DNA of 38,648 nucleotides from CAKSXP01 sp964539115 (GTDB lineage Bacteria > Bacillota > Clostridia > Oscillospirales > Oscillospiraceae): positions 1 to 38,648 of the forward strand of contig CAZIHY010000010.1 in the NCBI GenBank assembly GCA_964539115.1. Reading direction: 5' to 3'. Numbering within the stretch: the stretch's first letter is position 1; each line of letters starts with the position of its first letter. A program made the position numbers and the translations under genes. Shown in pieces: positions 14,784-22,245 of the stretch. The notes beneath the pieces were generated by a model. The model did not search any database. It worked only from the letters and a program-made list of their open reading frames with translations, and was not told the origin of the DNA.

Positions 14784-14884
14784 ACAGCTTATCCAATTGG
14801 TTCGGGATACGCCCGAACCCGGCTCATATCTTTATCCCACAACCCCTTTGGCGGACCTTCTTTTGACGGTCCGCCGCTTTTTTT
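14784..14884 (+). ncRNA. Candidate ~100-nt small RNA between the fumarase and DUF1294 genes
   Basis: A plus-strand promoter is followed by a perfect 8-bp hairpin (14799-14806 with 14812-14819), then an unpaired pyrimidine-rich stretch containing acaacccctt, then an intrinsic terminator (8-bp stem 14850-14857 with 14868-14875, ending GCTTTTTTT). No ORF with a start codon and ribosome binding site fits within it, and both neighbours are on the other strand, so the terminator has no gene to serve. The C-rich segment could pair with Shine-Dalgarno sequences. I do not recognise it as a known RNA family. Confidence 0.5.
14850..14882 (+). terminator. Plus-strand intrinsic terminator with no upstream gene
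   Basis: Stem ggcggacc/ggtccgcc (14850-14857, 14868-14875) with a 10-nt loop and a run of seven T. An outer aacccc/ggggtt pairing extends it. The T-run is on the plus strand only. Confidence 0.85.
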
Positions 14885-14924
14885 GGGGTTTTTGCTTTAC
14901 CAGACATAGAGGGCGTTTTTCTGT

Positions 14925-15011
14925 TTGTCTTTTCTTACTATCAACATAAAGTTTTCCGCGCGCAGCGTGACCCGCGCGGGGCAGAAACCAGTTTAATAAT
15001 CGATTCAGACT
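14925..15011 (-). repeat. Intergenic structured repeat, copy 1 (one end degenerate)
   Basis: Read on the minus strand it starts AGTCTG (15011-15006), then has the TTATTAAACTGGTTTCTG module and a GC-rich palindromic core (cccgcgcgggtcac). The far end is diverged, so the boundary is approximate. It lies just downstream of the DUF1294 stop. Confidence 0.65.
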
Positions 15012-15047
15012 AAAATAGAAAAGCAGCCATGCGAAGCATAACAAGTT

Positions 15048-15314
15048 TTAGGGCAAGGTACAAATTAAAATCCCCAACCCCACCTGTATGATAAAGATCA
15101 CCGGTACGCCAATAGTAAACTTCCTGTGCCTCGTCTTGTGATGAAATGTACAAATTCCGATCATTGCGCCCACGCTGCCGCCGAGGACGGCGGACAGGAT
15201 AAGCGTCCTCTCCGGTATGCGCCAGGCGCGCCTTTTCGCCTTCGCCTTGTCTATCCCGAAAAGGGCAAACGAAAATGCGTTTATAAAAACGAGCCAGTAT
15301 ATCAGGTAATTCAT
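15048..15314 (-). CDS. DUF1294 family membrane protein
   Basis: The 88-residue protein has the DUF1294 pattern: FSFALFGIDKAKAKRRAWRIPE, then LGGSVGAMIGICTFHHKTRHRKF and a final hydrophobic segment. It has about three membrane segments and no known function. Its ATG overlaps the stop of the YgiQ-type gene (ATGA), so the two are translationally coupled. The product ends close to an intergenic repeat. Confidence 0.9.
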   Translation of the reverse strand: MNYLIYWLVFINAFSFALFGIDKAKAKRRAWRIPERTLILSAVLGGSVGAMIGICTFHHKTRHRKFTIGVPVIFIIQVGLGILICTLP

Positions 15315-17257
15315 GCCCAGCCCTTCTTTTTGCGCCGAGGTTTCTGCCGTTTTTGCTCCGGCGCAGCCTTCGCGGCTGCGGGGGGCGTTTTCGCGCCGGA
15401 TTTTCCGGATGAACCCGGCTTGCCGCCGGAAGGCCCGCCGCGCCCGCCGTTCCGGGGGTTGTCCGGACGGACGAGACAGTCCTTGCCATAGCCGATCAGG
15501 TCCTCACGGCCCGCTTCGCGCAGAGCCTCGATGACAAGGCGGCGCTTGTCCGGCCGCTTCCACTGCAGCAGCGCGCGCTGCATCGCCTTCTCATGCGGCG
15601 TTTTCGCAACATAGACGGGCTTCATCGTGCGCGGATCGATCCCCGTGTAATACATGCAGGTCGAGATCGTGCCCGGTGTGGGATAGAAATCCTGCACCTG
15701 CTCGGGCTGACGGCCGCGTTTTTGCAGGTATTCCGCCAGCGCGACCGCGTCCTGGAGCGTGCTGCCGGGGTGCGACGACATGAGATACGGGACTATGTAC
15801 TGCTCCTTTTCATAGCGCTGGTTCAGGCGGCGGTATTTGTCCATGAATTTCTCGTATACGCCGATGTGCGGTTTGCCCATATAGTCGAGCACGCTGTCGA
15901 TGCAGTGCTCGGGCGCGACCTTGAGCTGGCCGGAGATGTGGTACTTGACCAGCTCGGAGAAAAACTCGCTGTTTTTGTCCTCGAGCATATAGTCATAGCG
16001 TATGCCGCTGCGCACGAACACCTTTTTGACGCCGGGGATGGCGCGGAGCTTGCGCAGCAGCGTCAGATAATCGGAGTGGTCGGCGTCCAGATTGCGGCAT
16101 GGCTCTGGCGCGAGACAGCGCTTGTTCGCGCACATGCCGTTTTTCTCCTGAAACTTGCAGGACAGGTGGCGGAAGTTCGCTGTCGGCCCTCCGACGTCGG
16201 AGACATAGCCCTTCCAGAGCGGGTGATGGGTCATGGCCTCGACCTCTTTGATAACGCTCTCGTGGCTGCGGCTTGTGACGGCCCTGCCCTGGTGGAAGGC
16301 CAGCGCGCAGAAGTTACAGGCGCCGAAGCAGCCGCGGTTGTGGATGACGGAAAAGCGCACCTCCTCGATCGCAGGAACGCCGCCCATCGAGTCGTACATC
16401 GGGTGTACCTCGCGCGTATAGGGCAGTGCGGCGACGGCGTCCAGCTCCTCCGTCGTCAGCGGGTGTGCGGGAGGATTTACGACAAGCGTCCTGTCGCCGT
16501 GCGGCTGGATAAGCGTTCTGCCGCGCACGGCGTCGTGCTCGTCGTATTCGGCCTTTGTCGCCATGGCATACGCGCGCTTGTCCTCTTTTACCTCCTCGAA
16601 CGAGGGCAACACGACCGCGCCCTCGCGCCCGAAGCCGGCGGGGGCGATGAACGCGGTGCCGCGGATATCCGTCATCTCAGAGACGGGTATTTTCTTTTTC
16701 AGCCGCCGTGCGATCTCCCGGGAGGCATATTCGCCCATGCCGTAGGTCAGAAGGTCAGCCCTGGAATCGAAAAGTATGCTGCGGCGGACCTTGTCGTCCC
16801 AGTAATCATAGTGCGCAAAGCGGCGGAGGCTCGCCTCCAGCCCGCCGATCACGATAGGCATATCGCTGCCAAAAGCCTCGCGCGCACGGTTGGCGTAAAC
16901 GATCGTCGCGCGGTCGGGGCGCAGCCCCATCTTTTTGCCGGGCGAATAGAAATCCTCGCTGCGGCGCTTTTTCGCCGCTGTGTAGTGCGCGACCATGGAA
17001 TCGAGGTTGCCGCCGCCGATCATAACGCCGAGACGCGGCCTGCCCATCGCAAGGAACGCCTCGGTCGAGCGCCAGTCCGGCTGGGCGAGCACAGCAACGC
17101 GGAAGCCCTCGTGCTCAAGCACGCGGGCGATGACCGTCGGACCGAAGCTCGGGTGGTCGACGTATGCGTCGCCGGTGATGACGAGGAAATCGTACCACCA
17201 CCAGCCGCGGTCTATCATATCCTGTTTTGAAACCGGCAGGAAGTCGGCAAGATCCAT
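15311..17257 (-). CDS. YgiQ family radical SAM protein
   Basis: The 648-residue protein has the YgiQ N-terminal domain (MDLADFLPVSKQDMIDRGWW, MIGGGNLDSMVAHYTAAKKRRSEDFYSPG), a cobalamin-binding-like fold, then a radical SAM domain with C310-x3-C314-x2-C317 (NRGCFGACNFCALAFHQGR). The C-terminal part has the family motif (HPGSTLQDAVALAEYL, PTPGTISTCMYYTGIDP) and a basic, low-complexity tail rich in G, K, P and A over the last ~45 residues. The reaction is not established for the family. The ATG at 17257 follows AAAGGAG by 7 nt. It is co-transcribed with the DUF1294 gene. A 545-codon antisense frame across it is a shadow. Confidence 0.95.
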   Translation of the reverse strand: MDLADFLPVSKQDMIDRGWWWYDFLVITGDAYVDHPSFGPTVIARVLEHEGFRVAVLAQPDWRSTEAFLAMGRPRLGVMIGGGNLDSMVAHYTAAKKRRSEDFYSPGKKMGLRPDRATIVYANRAREAFGSDMPIVIGGLEASLRRFAHYDYWDDKVRRSILFDSRADLLTYGMGEYASREIARRLKKKIPVSEMTDIRGTAFIAPAGFGREGAVVLPSFEEVKEDKRAYAMATKAEYDEHDAVRGRTLIQPHGDRTLVVNPPAHPLTTEELDAVAALPYTREVHPMYDSMGGVPAIEEVRFSVIHNRGCFGACNFCALAFHQGRAVTSRSHESVIKEVEAMTHHPLWKGYVSDVGGPTANFRHLSCKFQEKNGMCANKRCLAPEPCRNLDADHSDYLTLLRKLRAIPGVKKVFVRSGIRYDYMLEDKNSEFFSELVKYHISGQLKVAPEHCIDSVLDYMGKPHIGVYEKFMDKYRRLNQRYEKEQYIVPYLMSSHPGSTLQDAVALAEYLQKRGRQPEQVQDFYPTPGTISTCMYYTGIDPRTMKPVYVAKTPHEKAMQRALLQWKRPDKRRLVIEALREAGREDLIGYGKDCLVRPDNPRNGGRGGPSGGKPGSSGKSGAKTPPAAAKAAPEQKRQKPRRKKKGWA

Positions 17258-17300
17258 TTTAATTCTCCTTTTTAATATCGGGTGTGTGTTTTCTTTGTTT

Positions 17301-17466
17301 AGTCTGTTTCTCTTCCAAACCAGTTTCTGCTGACTTTCCTTTCAAAAAAAGAAAAGTCACCCCCCGAAGGGGACCAGGCCTGGTAAAGCAAAAGTAAAAT
17401 AAAAAGGTACAAGCGGAAAAGTATGTCACTCTGAAAGAGAAACCAGTTTGAACACAACAACAGACT
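17301..17466. repeat. Intergenic structured repeat, copy 2 (full inverted repeat)
   Basis: It begins AGTCTG (17301-17306) and ends CAGACT (17461-17466). The ends form a long imperfect inverted repeat (aaaccagtttctg on the left, agaaaccagttt near the right). Inside are a ctttc/gaaaag hairpin, ccccgaagggg and ggcctggtaaagcaaaa. The 18 nt at 17409-17426 are the exact reverse complement of 35335-35352 in copy 7. It fills the gap between the YgiQ-type gene and the metallophosphoesterase gene. Confidence 0.75.
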
Positions 17467-17481
17467 AAAAAAGAAAAATAA

Positions 17482-18579
17482 TTAAAATTCCCCGAAATAC
17501 CAGCCCGAAACGCCGTTCTTTTTTGCAAAAACACCCCTGCTCGTCTCCTCCACGATCGAGAGCTCGTCTCCCGGCGTGACGGGCAGGCGGTAATCTGTGC
17601 AGTCGTTTGCGATAAAGTCGCCGCCGGGTGCGGGAGATAAATATTTTGTCAGGATCTCCATGCGGTAACCCGTCCGTTTATGCTCGCAGAGGCAGAACTC
17701 ATCCCCGCGCTCAAGAACGCGGACTAGGTTGTCTCCCCAGCGGATATACCAGCTTTTTTCCGAGGCGCTCTGCGCCGACAGCGCGCGGCGGCGCGGGAAC
17801 GCGTCGTAATATTCCCAAGAAAAATCCTCCGACCCGTCACAAGGGATGACAAGGCCGTTGAGCTGGCCGTCGTCCTTGAGAACGCAGCCCCCGTCGATGC
17901 TGGCGATATGGCGCTGCCTGTCGATCACGGGGTTTGCGCAGACGATATCGCTTCCGTAGAGCATTACGGGCCAATGGCCGACGATGACCCACTTGTCAAA
18001 CGAGCGGCCCTGACCCATAAAGTTGTCATTTTTCATGCATTTGCCGGCCTCCCAGGTCTCAGGGCTGCCCTCAGGCAGGCCGCCGTGGACAAAGGTATAG
18101 TCCGGCGTTTCGATAACATGCGGCAGTGCGTCGAGAAAGTCGAACATGCCGCTGTAATTTTCGTTCAGCGCACGCTTTATTTCGCCTATGTCGGAATCCA
18201 TCGTGACGCTCAGCCCCAGCTCATCGCACATCTGGCGCAGAAGGCCGGCGCTCCAGCCGTGAGCGCTGTTTACTATGTAGTCGAGCGTAGCCATGTCCAT
18301 CTCCGGCGTGCTGTCGCGCAGGAGCATATGCCAGCCGTCGCAGTTTCCGCAGAGGGCAAAGACATTCTCCTGCCGCGAAAGCTCCATGATAAAGCGCAGC
18401 GTTTCAAGGCTGTAAGGTCCTTTTTCGAGCATGTCCCCGACGAAGACCAGATAGTCGCGCCCGCAGAAGCGCAGCTTCTCCAGCAGTCCGCGCAGATAGG
18501 GCAAATTTCCGTGTATGTCGGAGACGGCGATTATCCGCCTGTCAGGCTCAAAACAGAGTTTTTGAATCCGTGCTTTCAT
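17482..18579 (-). CDS. Calcineurin-like metallophosphoesterase with C-terminal SH3-like region
   Basis: The 365-residue protein has the PPP-type metal-binding motifs in order: D21-x-H23 (VSDIHGN), GD at 48-49 (VFVGDMLEKG), GNCD (LCGNCDGWHM), a GH motif (VIVGHWP) and a histidine motif (FVHGG). It should hydrolyse a phosphoester in the cytoplasm, perhaps a phosphoprotein or nucleotide. The last ~45 residues (VTPGDELSIVEETSRGVFAKKNGVSGWYF) look like an SH3b-type beta domain. The start is ATG 18579 with a weak ribosome binding site; it lies 7 bp after the phosphatase-GNAT gene, so the two form an operon and may share a pathway. Confidence 0.85.
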   Translation of the reverse strand: MKARIQKLCFEPDRRIIAVSDIHGNLPYLRGLLEKLRFCGRDYLVFVGDMLEKGPYSLETLRFIMELSRQENVFALCGNCDGWHMLLRDSTPEMDMATLDYIVNSAHGWSAGLLRQMCDELGLSVTMDSDIGEIKRALNENYSGMFDFLDALPHVIETPDYTFVHGGLPEGSPETWEAGKCMKNDNFMGQGRSFDKWVIVGHWPVMLYGSDIVCANPVIDRQRHIASIDGGCVLKDDGQLNGLVIPCDGSEDFSWEYYDAFPRRRALSAQSASEKSWYIRWGDNLVRVLERGDEFCLCEHKRTGYRMEILTKYLSPAPGGDFIANDCTDYRLPVTPGDELSIVEETSRGVFAKKNGVSGWYFGEF

Positions 18580-18586
18580 AGGACGC

Positions 18587-19717
18587 CTAGATCCTCATTT
18601 CCATCGTAAAGAGACGGCCGAAAACTCCGGCGTCCTCTCCGATGCGGATAAATCCGGATTTTTCGTAGAAACCTATCGCCCTTTCATTGCTTTCCGCCAC
18701 GTGCAGGCATATTCTGTCAAAGCCCTTTTCGCGGCAGAGCGTTACAGCGTGCCCGATAAGCTGGATGCTGTCTCCCATACCACGCATCTCCGGCTCGACA
18801 TAGCACAGGGATATCCAGCCTGCTCTGTCCTTCCTTCCGCGCGTCAGGGAAAGGTCGATAAGGCCGGCGAAATCCTCGTGCGCATAAGCCTTCATGACGC
18901 ACCTTGCGTCCTCCTCCAAGTGGTGCAGCGCGCTCTCCCAATAACCCGCGCCGTCAAATCCGAAGCGCGTTCCGTGGGCAAACTCCCACGCGCGGGCATA
19001 GCACTCTATATACAGCGCCCTGTCCTGCTCCGGGTCGAGCGGTTCCAGGGCCAGATTGTGCCTGTCGCCGCCGGAGTCGTCCTTCCACCAGCTCTGCTGG
19101 GCGAAAGTGCTTGTTTTGTCATCCAGATGGCTGTTGTCGTTAAAATACTCGACCGTTATCTCCCCGTTTTCGACATGCAGCAGCGCGACGGCGGTATTGT
19201 CCCCGTGACCGGCGGCGCCAGCCGAGAGGCCCGTAATGCTGCACAGCAGCGTGCGTATCGCCATACCGTGGCTGACGACAGTCACGGTTTTTCCGTCGTT
19301 TTTCGCGGCAATATCAAGGATAGCCTCCGTCATGCGTTGTCTGAGCTGTTCGAAAGCTTCTCCTCCCTCGACATGCCATTTCTCCGGCGTGCTCGAAAAA
19401 TTTGCCATCTGTTCGGGATCGCTGCGGGCGACATTTCCCCAGGGCTCGTTTTCCCAGACGCCCATATTGATCTCGCGCAGGCGCGGGTCGATTTGGAGCG
19501 TCAGAGGATGAAAGCGGCTTATGGCGCCCGCTGTTTCCATAGCGCGTGTGAGGTCGCTGGAATACAGCGCGTCGATGCGCTCATCCCGGAAGCGCTCGGC
19601 GAGCGCGTCTATCTGTTTTTGCCCTCGGGCTGTCGGGAGCCCGTTATATGAGCCCTGAACGCGGCGGTAGAGGTTGCCCTCCGCCTCGCAGTGGCGGATA
19701 AGGTATATATCAGTCAT
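18587..19717 (-). CDS. Histidine phosphatase-GNAT acetyltransferase fusion
   Basis: The 376-residue protein has two enzymes. Residues ~1-205 are a phosphoglycerate-mutase-like histidine phosphatase (YLIRHCEAEGN with the catalytic His of the RH motif, ALYSSDLTRAMETA, LREINMGVWENEPW, and VVSHGMAIRTLL for the second His). The usual RHG is RHC here. Residues ~225-376 are a GNAT N-acetyltransferase (YVEPEMRGMGDSIQLIGHA with the acetyl-CoA loop R-x-x-G, LHVAESNERAIGFYEKSGFI). The ATG at 19717 follows AAAGGAG by 8 nt. The first gene of a pair with the metallophosphoesterase. The substrates are unknown. Confidence 0.88.
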   Translation of the reverse strand: MTDIYLIRHCEAEGNLYRRVQGSYNGLPTARGQKQIDALAERFRDERIDALYSSDLTRAMETAGAISRFHPLTLQIDPRLREINMGVWENEPWGNVARSDPEQMANFSSTPEKWHVEGGEAFEQLRQRMTEAILDIAAKNDGKTVTVVSHGMAIRTLLCSITGLSAGAAGHGDNTAVALLHVENGEITVEYFNDNSHLDDKTSTFAQQSWWKDDSGGDRHNLALEPLDPEQDRALYIECYARAWEFAHGTRFGFDGAGYWESALHHLEEDARCVMKAYAHEDFAGLIDLSLTRGRKDRAGWISLCYVEPEMRGMGDSIQLIGHAVTLCREKGFDRICLHVAESNERAIGFYEKSGFIRIGEDAGVFGRLFTMEMRI

Positions 19718-19757
19718 AGGACGATCTCCTTTATTGGCGTTTTGCGGTTTTTATTTT

Positions 19758-19829
19758 AATCTGGTTCGGTTATTAAATTGCTTTCTGCTCCGCGCGGAGC
19801 GGAAACCGGTTTATTATTAGATACAGACT
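19758..19829. repeat. Intergenic structured repeat, copy 3 (short form)
   Basis: The smallest copy, 72 bp, runs from AATCTG (19758-19763) to CAGACT (19824-19829). The two arms (ttattaaattgctttctg and ggaaaccggtttattatta) are near inverse copies, joined by the palindrome ctccgcgcggag. It lies between the phosphatase-GNAT gene and the glycosyltransferase gene. Confidence 0.75.
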
Positions 19830-19858
19830 AAAATAGGAAAGAAAGCAGAAGATTTTTA

Positions 19859-20911
19859 TTATATCTCCAGCAGCTTATTAAGACTTGCGCCTATCGCGGC
19901 GTTATATTCATTCAAATCGTCGCGGACTTTTTCGCGGCGCTGAGCGTGGATGAGCGCATCGACAAGGTCGGTATAGCCCGGTATCCCGGGGTTGTATTTA
20001 ACGAGGTTTTCGGTTATGAAAAGCTCGAGCCCGAGGGTCTTGGCCTCCCATATAACAAGGCCCTGTCCCTCATACCGGCTGGTCAGCGTGAAGCCGTCCA
20101 TCCGTTCAAGATAGGGAAACGGGTTCTGCTGGTTGCCAAGGAGCGTCACAAACTCCCCAAGCTCCAGCTGTGCTATCTGCGACTCCAGTTTCTCCCTGTC
20201 CGGCCCGTCTCCGAGCAGGTAGAGGTGTATATCCTTCCGCTTGCGCACGACCTGTGCCATATAACCCATAAGGATATCGAACCCTTTCTGGTGGCAGATG
20301 CGGCCCATCGTGCAGAGATTATAAACGCTCTCGTCGACCGAAAAGTCCACCGGCTCCTCCGCCTTGCGGAATATCTCCTCCGTGTCGATGTGGTTCGGTA
20401 TCGCGGTTATCTTCTTGTCGTAAATGCCCGAAACGCGGCGGAAACCGTCGATTATGCCGGGGGAGACGGCGGCAAACTCGTCAAACTCGTTCAGCTTGCC
20501 TTTGAAAAAGTGCCAGAGGATGCGGTATTTGACCTCGTTGCGCTTTTTGATCTCAACGTCGTTGTGTATCCACATGACGCGTTTTTTTGCGCGGACGGAT
20601 ACCGCCCCGACAGAACACTCGTTGCGGTAGCTGTTGAAGTCGATGGCAACGTCGTATTCCTTCTCCGTCCTGACGATAGGCGCGATGCGGCGCAGGACGC
20701 CGAAATACACCAGCCGGTTCAGAAACGGATACGGCTTCAGATAGATTATATTAAGGTTTTCATGCTGCGGCAGGTCGAAAAAACACTCCCTGTCAAAGAG
20801 ATACAGATCGACCGCGCACTGGGCGTAGTCTATTTCATTCAGGATATTCACGAGCGCTTTCTGTATGCCTCCGACATGCAGATCGCTTTGGAAAATAGCT
20901 ATTTGTTTCAT
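19859..20911 (-). CDS. GT4-family glycosyltransferase
   Basis: The 350-residue protein has a GT-B fold: the N-terminal glycine-rich acceptor half (IAIFQSDLHVGGIQKALVNI) and a C-terminal donor half with CTMGRICHQKGFDIL, LYLLGDGPDREKLE and the E-x7-E motif (SRYEGQGLVIWEAKTLG). It likely transfers a sugar to a surface polysaccharide or glycolipid. The start is ATG 20911, preceded by AAGGTGAG at 7 nt; a GTG at 20923 overlaps that site and is less likely. It is divergent from csaB, with overlapping promoters, and probably works in the same surface-polymer pathway. Confidence 0.9.
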   Translation of the reverse strand: MKQIAIFQSDLHVGGIQKALVNILNEIDYAQCAVDLYLFDRECFFDLPQHENLNIIYLKPYPFLNRLVYFGVLRRIAPIVRTEKEYDVAIDFNSYRNECSVGAVSVRAKKRVMWIHNDVEIKKRNEVKYRILWHFFKGKLNEFDEFAAVSPGIIDGFRRVSGIYDKKITAIPNHIDTEEIFRKAEEPVDFSVDESVYNLCTMGRICHQKGFDILMGYMAQVVRKRKDIHLYLLGDGPDREKLESQIAQLELGEFVTLLGNQQNPFPYLERMDGFTLTSRYEGQGLVIWEAKTLGLELFITENLVKYNPGIPGYTDLVDALIHAQRREKVRDDLNEYNAAIGASLNKLLEI

Positions 20912-20930
20912 GCAGCGACTCACCTTGAAC

Positions 20931-20978
20931 TTGACCTTGTTATCATTGAATTGTATAATACTTTAGGTTATTTTGCAA
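20931..20978. promoter_or_regulatory. Overlapping divergent promoters of the GT4 gene and csaB
   Basis: Plus strand: TTGACC (20931-20936), 17 bp, TATAAT (20954-20959) toward csaB. Minus strand: TTGCAA (20978-20973), 17 bp, TACAAT (20955-20950) toward the glycosyltransferase. The two -10 boxes share two base pairs, so one polymerase should block the other. Confidence 0.65.
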
Positions 20979-20997
20979 GAGAGAGAGTTGCCGAAGC

Positions 20998-22113
20998 ATG
21001 ACAGCTGTTAGAAGCAAACAGAATAACAGGCGCGGCGCCCTCGTCTGCGGCGCTTACGGACATGGAAACGCGGGGGATGAGGCCATACTTGAGGCCATCG
21101 TCCGGCAGATGCGCTCCATAGACCCGCAGATGCCGATAACCGTCCTTTCCCGCCGTCCGGAACAGACCGCGGCCAAGCTCGGCGTTGAAGCCCTGCACAC
21201 GTTCAACTTCCGCGGCTTCCTGCGCGTTATGAAGCGTGTTAAGCTCTATATAAACGGCGGCGGCAGCCTCATACAGGATGTGACCAGCCGGCGGAGCCTT
21301 ATGTATTATCTATACACTCTGCGCGCGGCAAAAAAGCGCGGGGCAAAGGTCATCATGTATGGATGCGGCATAGGCCCCGTGTCCAGGCGCGGCGACGTCG
21401 CCATGACGAGACAAATACTTGACCGCTATGTGGATGTTATAACCCTGCGCGAGCCGGACAGTCTGGATGAGCTGGCACGCTTTGGCGTATCCGGACCGGA
21501 GATACTTCTTTCCGCCGACCCGGCGATGACGCTTGAGCCGGCAGAACCCGGGCTGGTTGACGAAAATATGCGCGGGATGGGGCTGGATCCCGAGGGGGAG
21601 TATGTCTGCTTCTGCCTGCGACGCTGGCCAGGCTTTGAGGAGCGCGCGGAGTGCTTTGCCCGCGCGGCGGACATGGTGCGCGAAAAATACGGACTTACGC
21701 CCGTTTTTCTCTCTATAAACCACCGCAGCGACGGAGAGGCCGCCGACAGCGCGGCGGAGCATATGAAGGGAGAGCCCATTATCCTGCGTGAGCCGATGGA
21801 CACCGGAATAACGATCGGCATCCTGTCGCGGATGCGGGCCGTTGTCTCGATGCGGCTGCATGGGCTCATTTTTGCCGCGGGCAACGGCGTGCCGCTCGTC
21901 GGTGTGTCGTATGACCCGAAGGTCACATCATTTCTGGACTATATCAGCGGCAATGCCTGTCTTGAGCTCGATTCGCTGACGGCAGAGGCTCTATGCGCCG
22001 CTGTTGAGGACGCGCTGTCCGACAAGGAGCGCGTATTCCGGCGAGAGCAGGCAAAAAAGCTCGCGGAGCTTGCGGCGGTCAATGTTGAATGCGCAAGGAA
22101 GCTGCTGGATTAA
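20998..22113 (+). CDS. csaB: Polysaccharide pyruvyl transferase CsaB
   Basis: The 371-residue protein matches CsaB: GALVCGAYGHGNAGDEAILEAI at the N-terminus, LYINGGGSLIQDVTSRRSLMYYL, YGCGIGPVSRRGD, and MRLHGLIFAAGNGVPLVGVSYDPKV near the C-terminus. It adds a ketal-linked pyruvate to a cell-wall polysaccharide; in Gram-positives this modification anchors S-layer or other SLH-domain proteins. The ATG at 20998 has only a purine-rich agagagag upstream. A promoter precedes it. It is divergent from the GT4 gene and followed by hemZ after a gap that contains an intergenic repeat. Confidence 0.93.
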   Translation: MTAVRSKQNNRRGALVCGAYGHGNAGDEAILEAIVRQMRSIDPQMPITVLSRRPEQTAAKLGVEALHTFNFRGFLRVMKRVKLYINGGGSLIQDVTSRRSLMYYLYTLRAAKKRGAKVIMYGCGIGPVSRRGDVAMTRQILDRYVDVITLREPDSLDELARFGVSGPEILLSADPAMTLEPAEPGLVDENMRGMGLDPEGEYVCFCLRRWPGFEERAECFARAADMVREKYGLTPVFLSINHRSDGEAADSAAEHMKGEPIILREPMDTGITIGILSRMRAVVSMRLHGLIFAAGNGVPLVGVSYDPKVTSFLDYISGNACLELDSLTAEALCAAVEDALSDKERVFRREQAKKLAELAAVNVECARKLLD

Positions 22114-22123
22114 TTCTTCTTTG

Positions 22124-22235
22124 TTGAGTCAGATACTGTTTTTTAACTGGTATCCCGCTTTTTTTACAGGAGCAGGAAAAGTACCTCTCCGAAGGAAAAT
22201 CGGCTTAGTAAAGCAACAAAAAAATAAAAATAAGA
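22124..22235. repeat. Intergenic structured repeat, copy 4 (diverged)
   Basis: It shares the modules gagtcagatactg, ttaactgg, a cttttt...gaaaagt hairpin, ctccgaagga and agtaaagcaa with the other copies (best with copy 2). The boundaries are approximate. It fills the csaB-hemZ gap. Confidence 0.55.
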
Positions 22236-22245
22236 ACACGAAACA

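Noticed and set aside
15593..17230. 545-codon open frame antisense to the YgiQ-type gene
   Set aside because: The minus strand holds a full YgiQ radical SAM protein; this frame is a shadow with no recognisable domain and no ribosome binding site.
17259..17534. 91-codon ORF on the minus strand in the YgiQ/metallophosphoesterase gap
   Set aside because: It runs through the repeat element (17301-17466) and into the metallophosphoesterase gene in another frame; it has no ribosome binding site.
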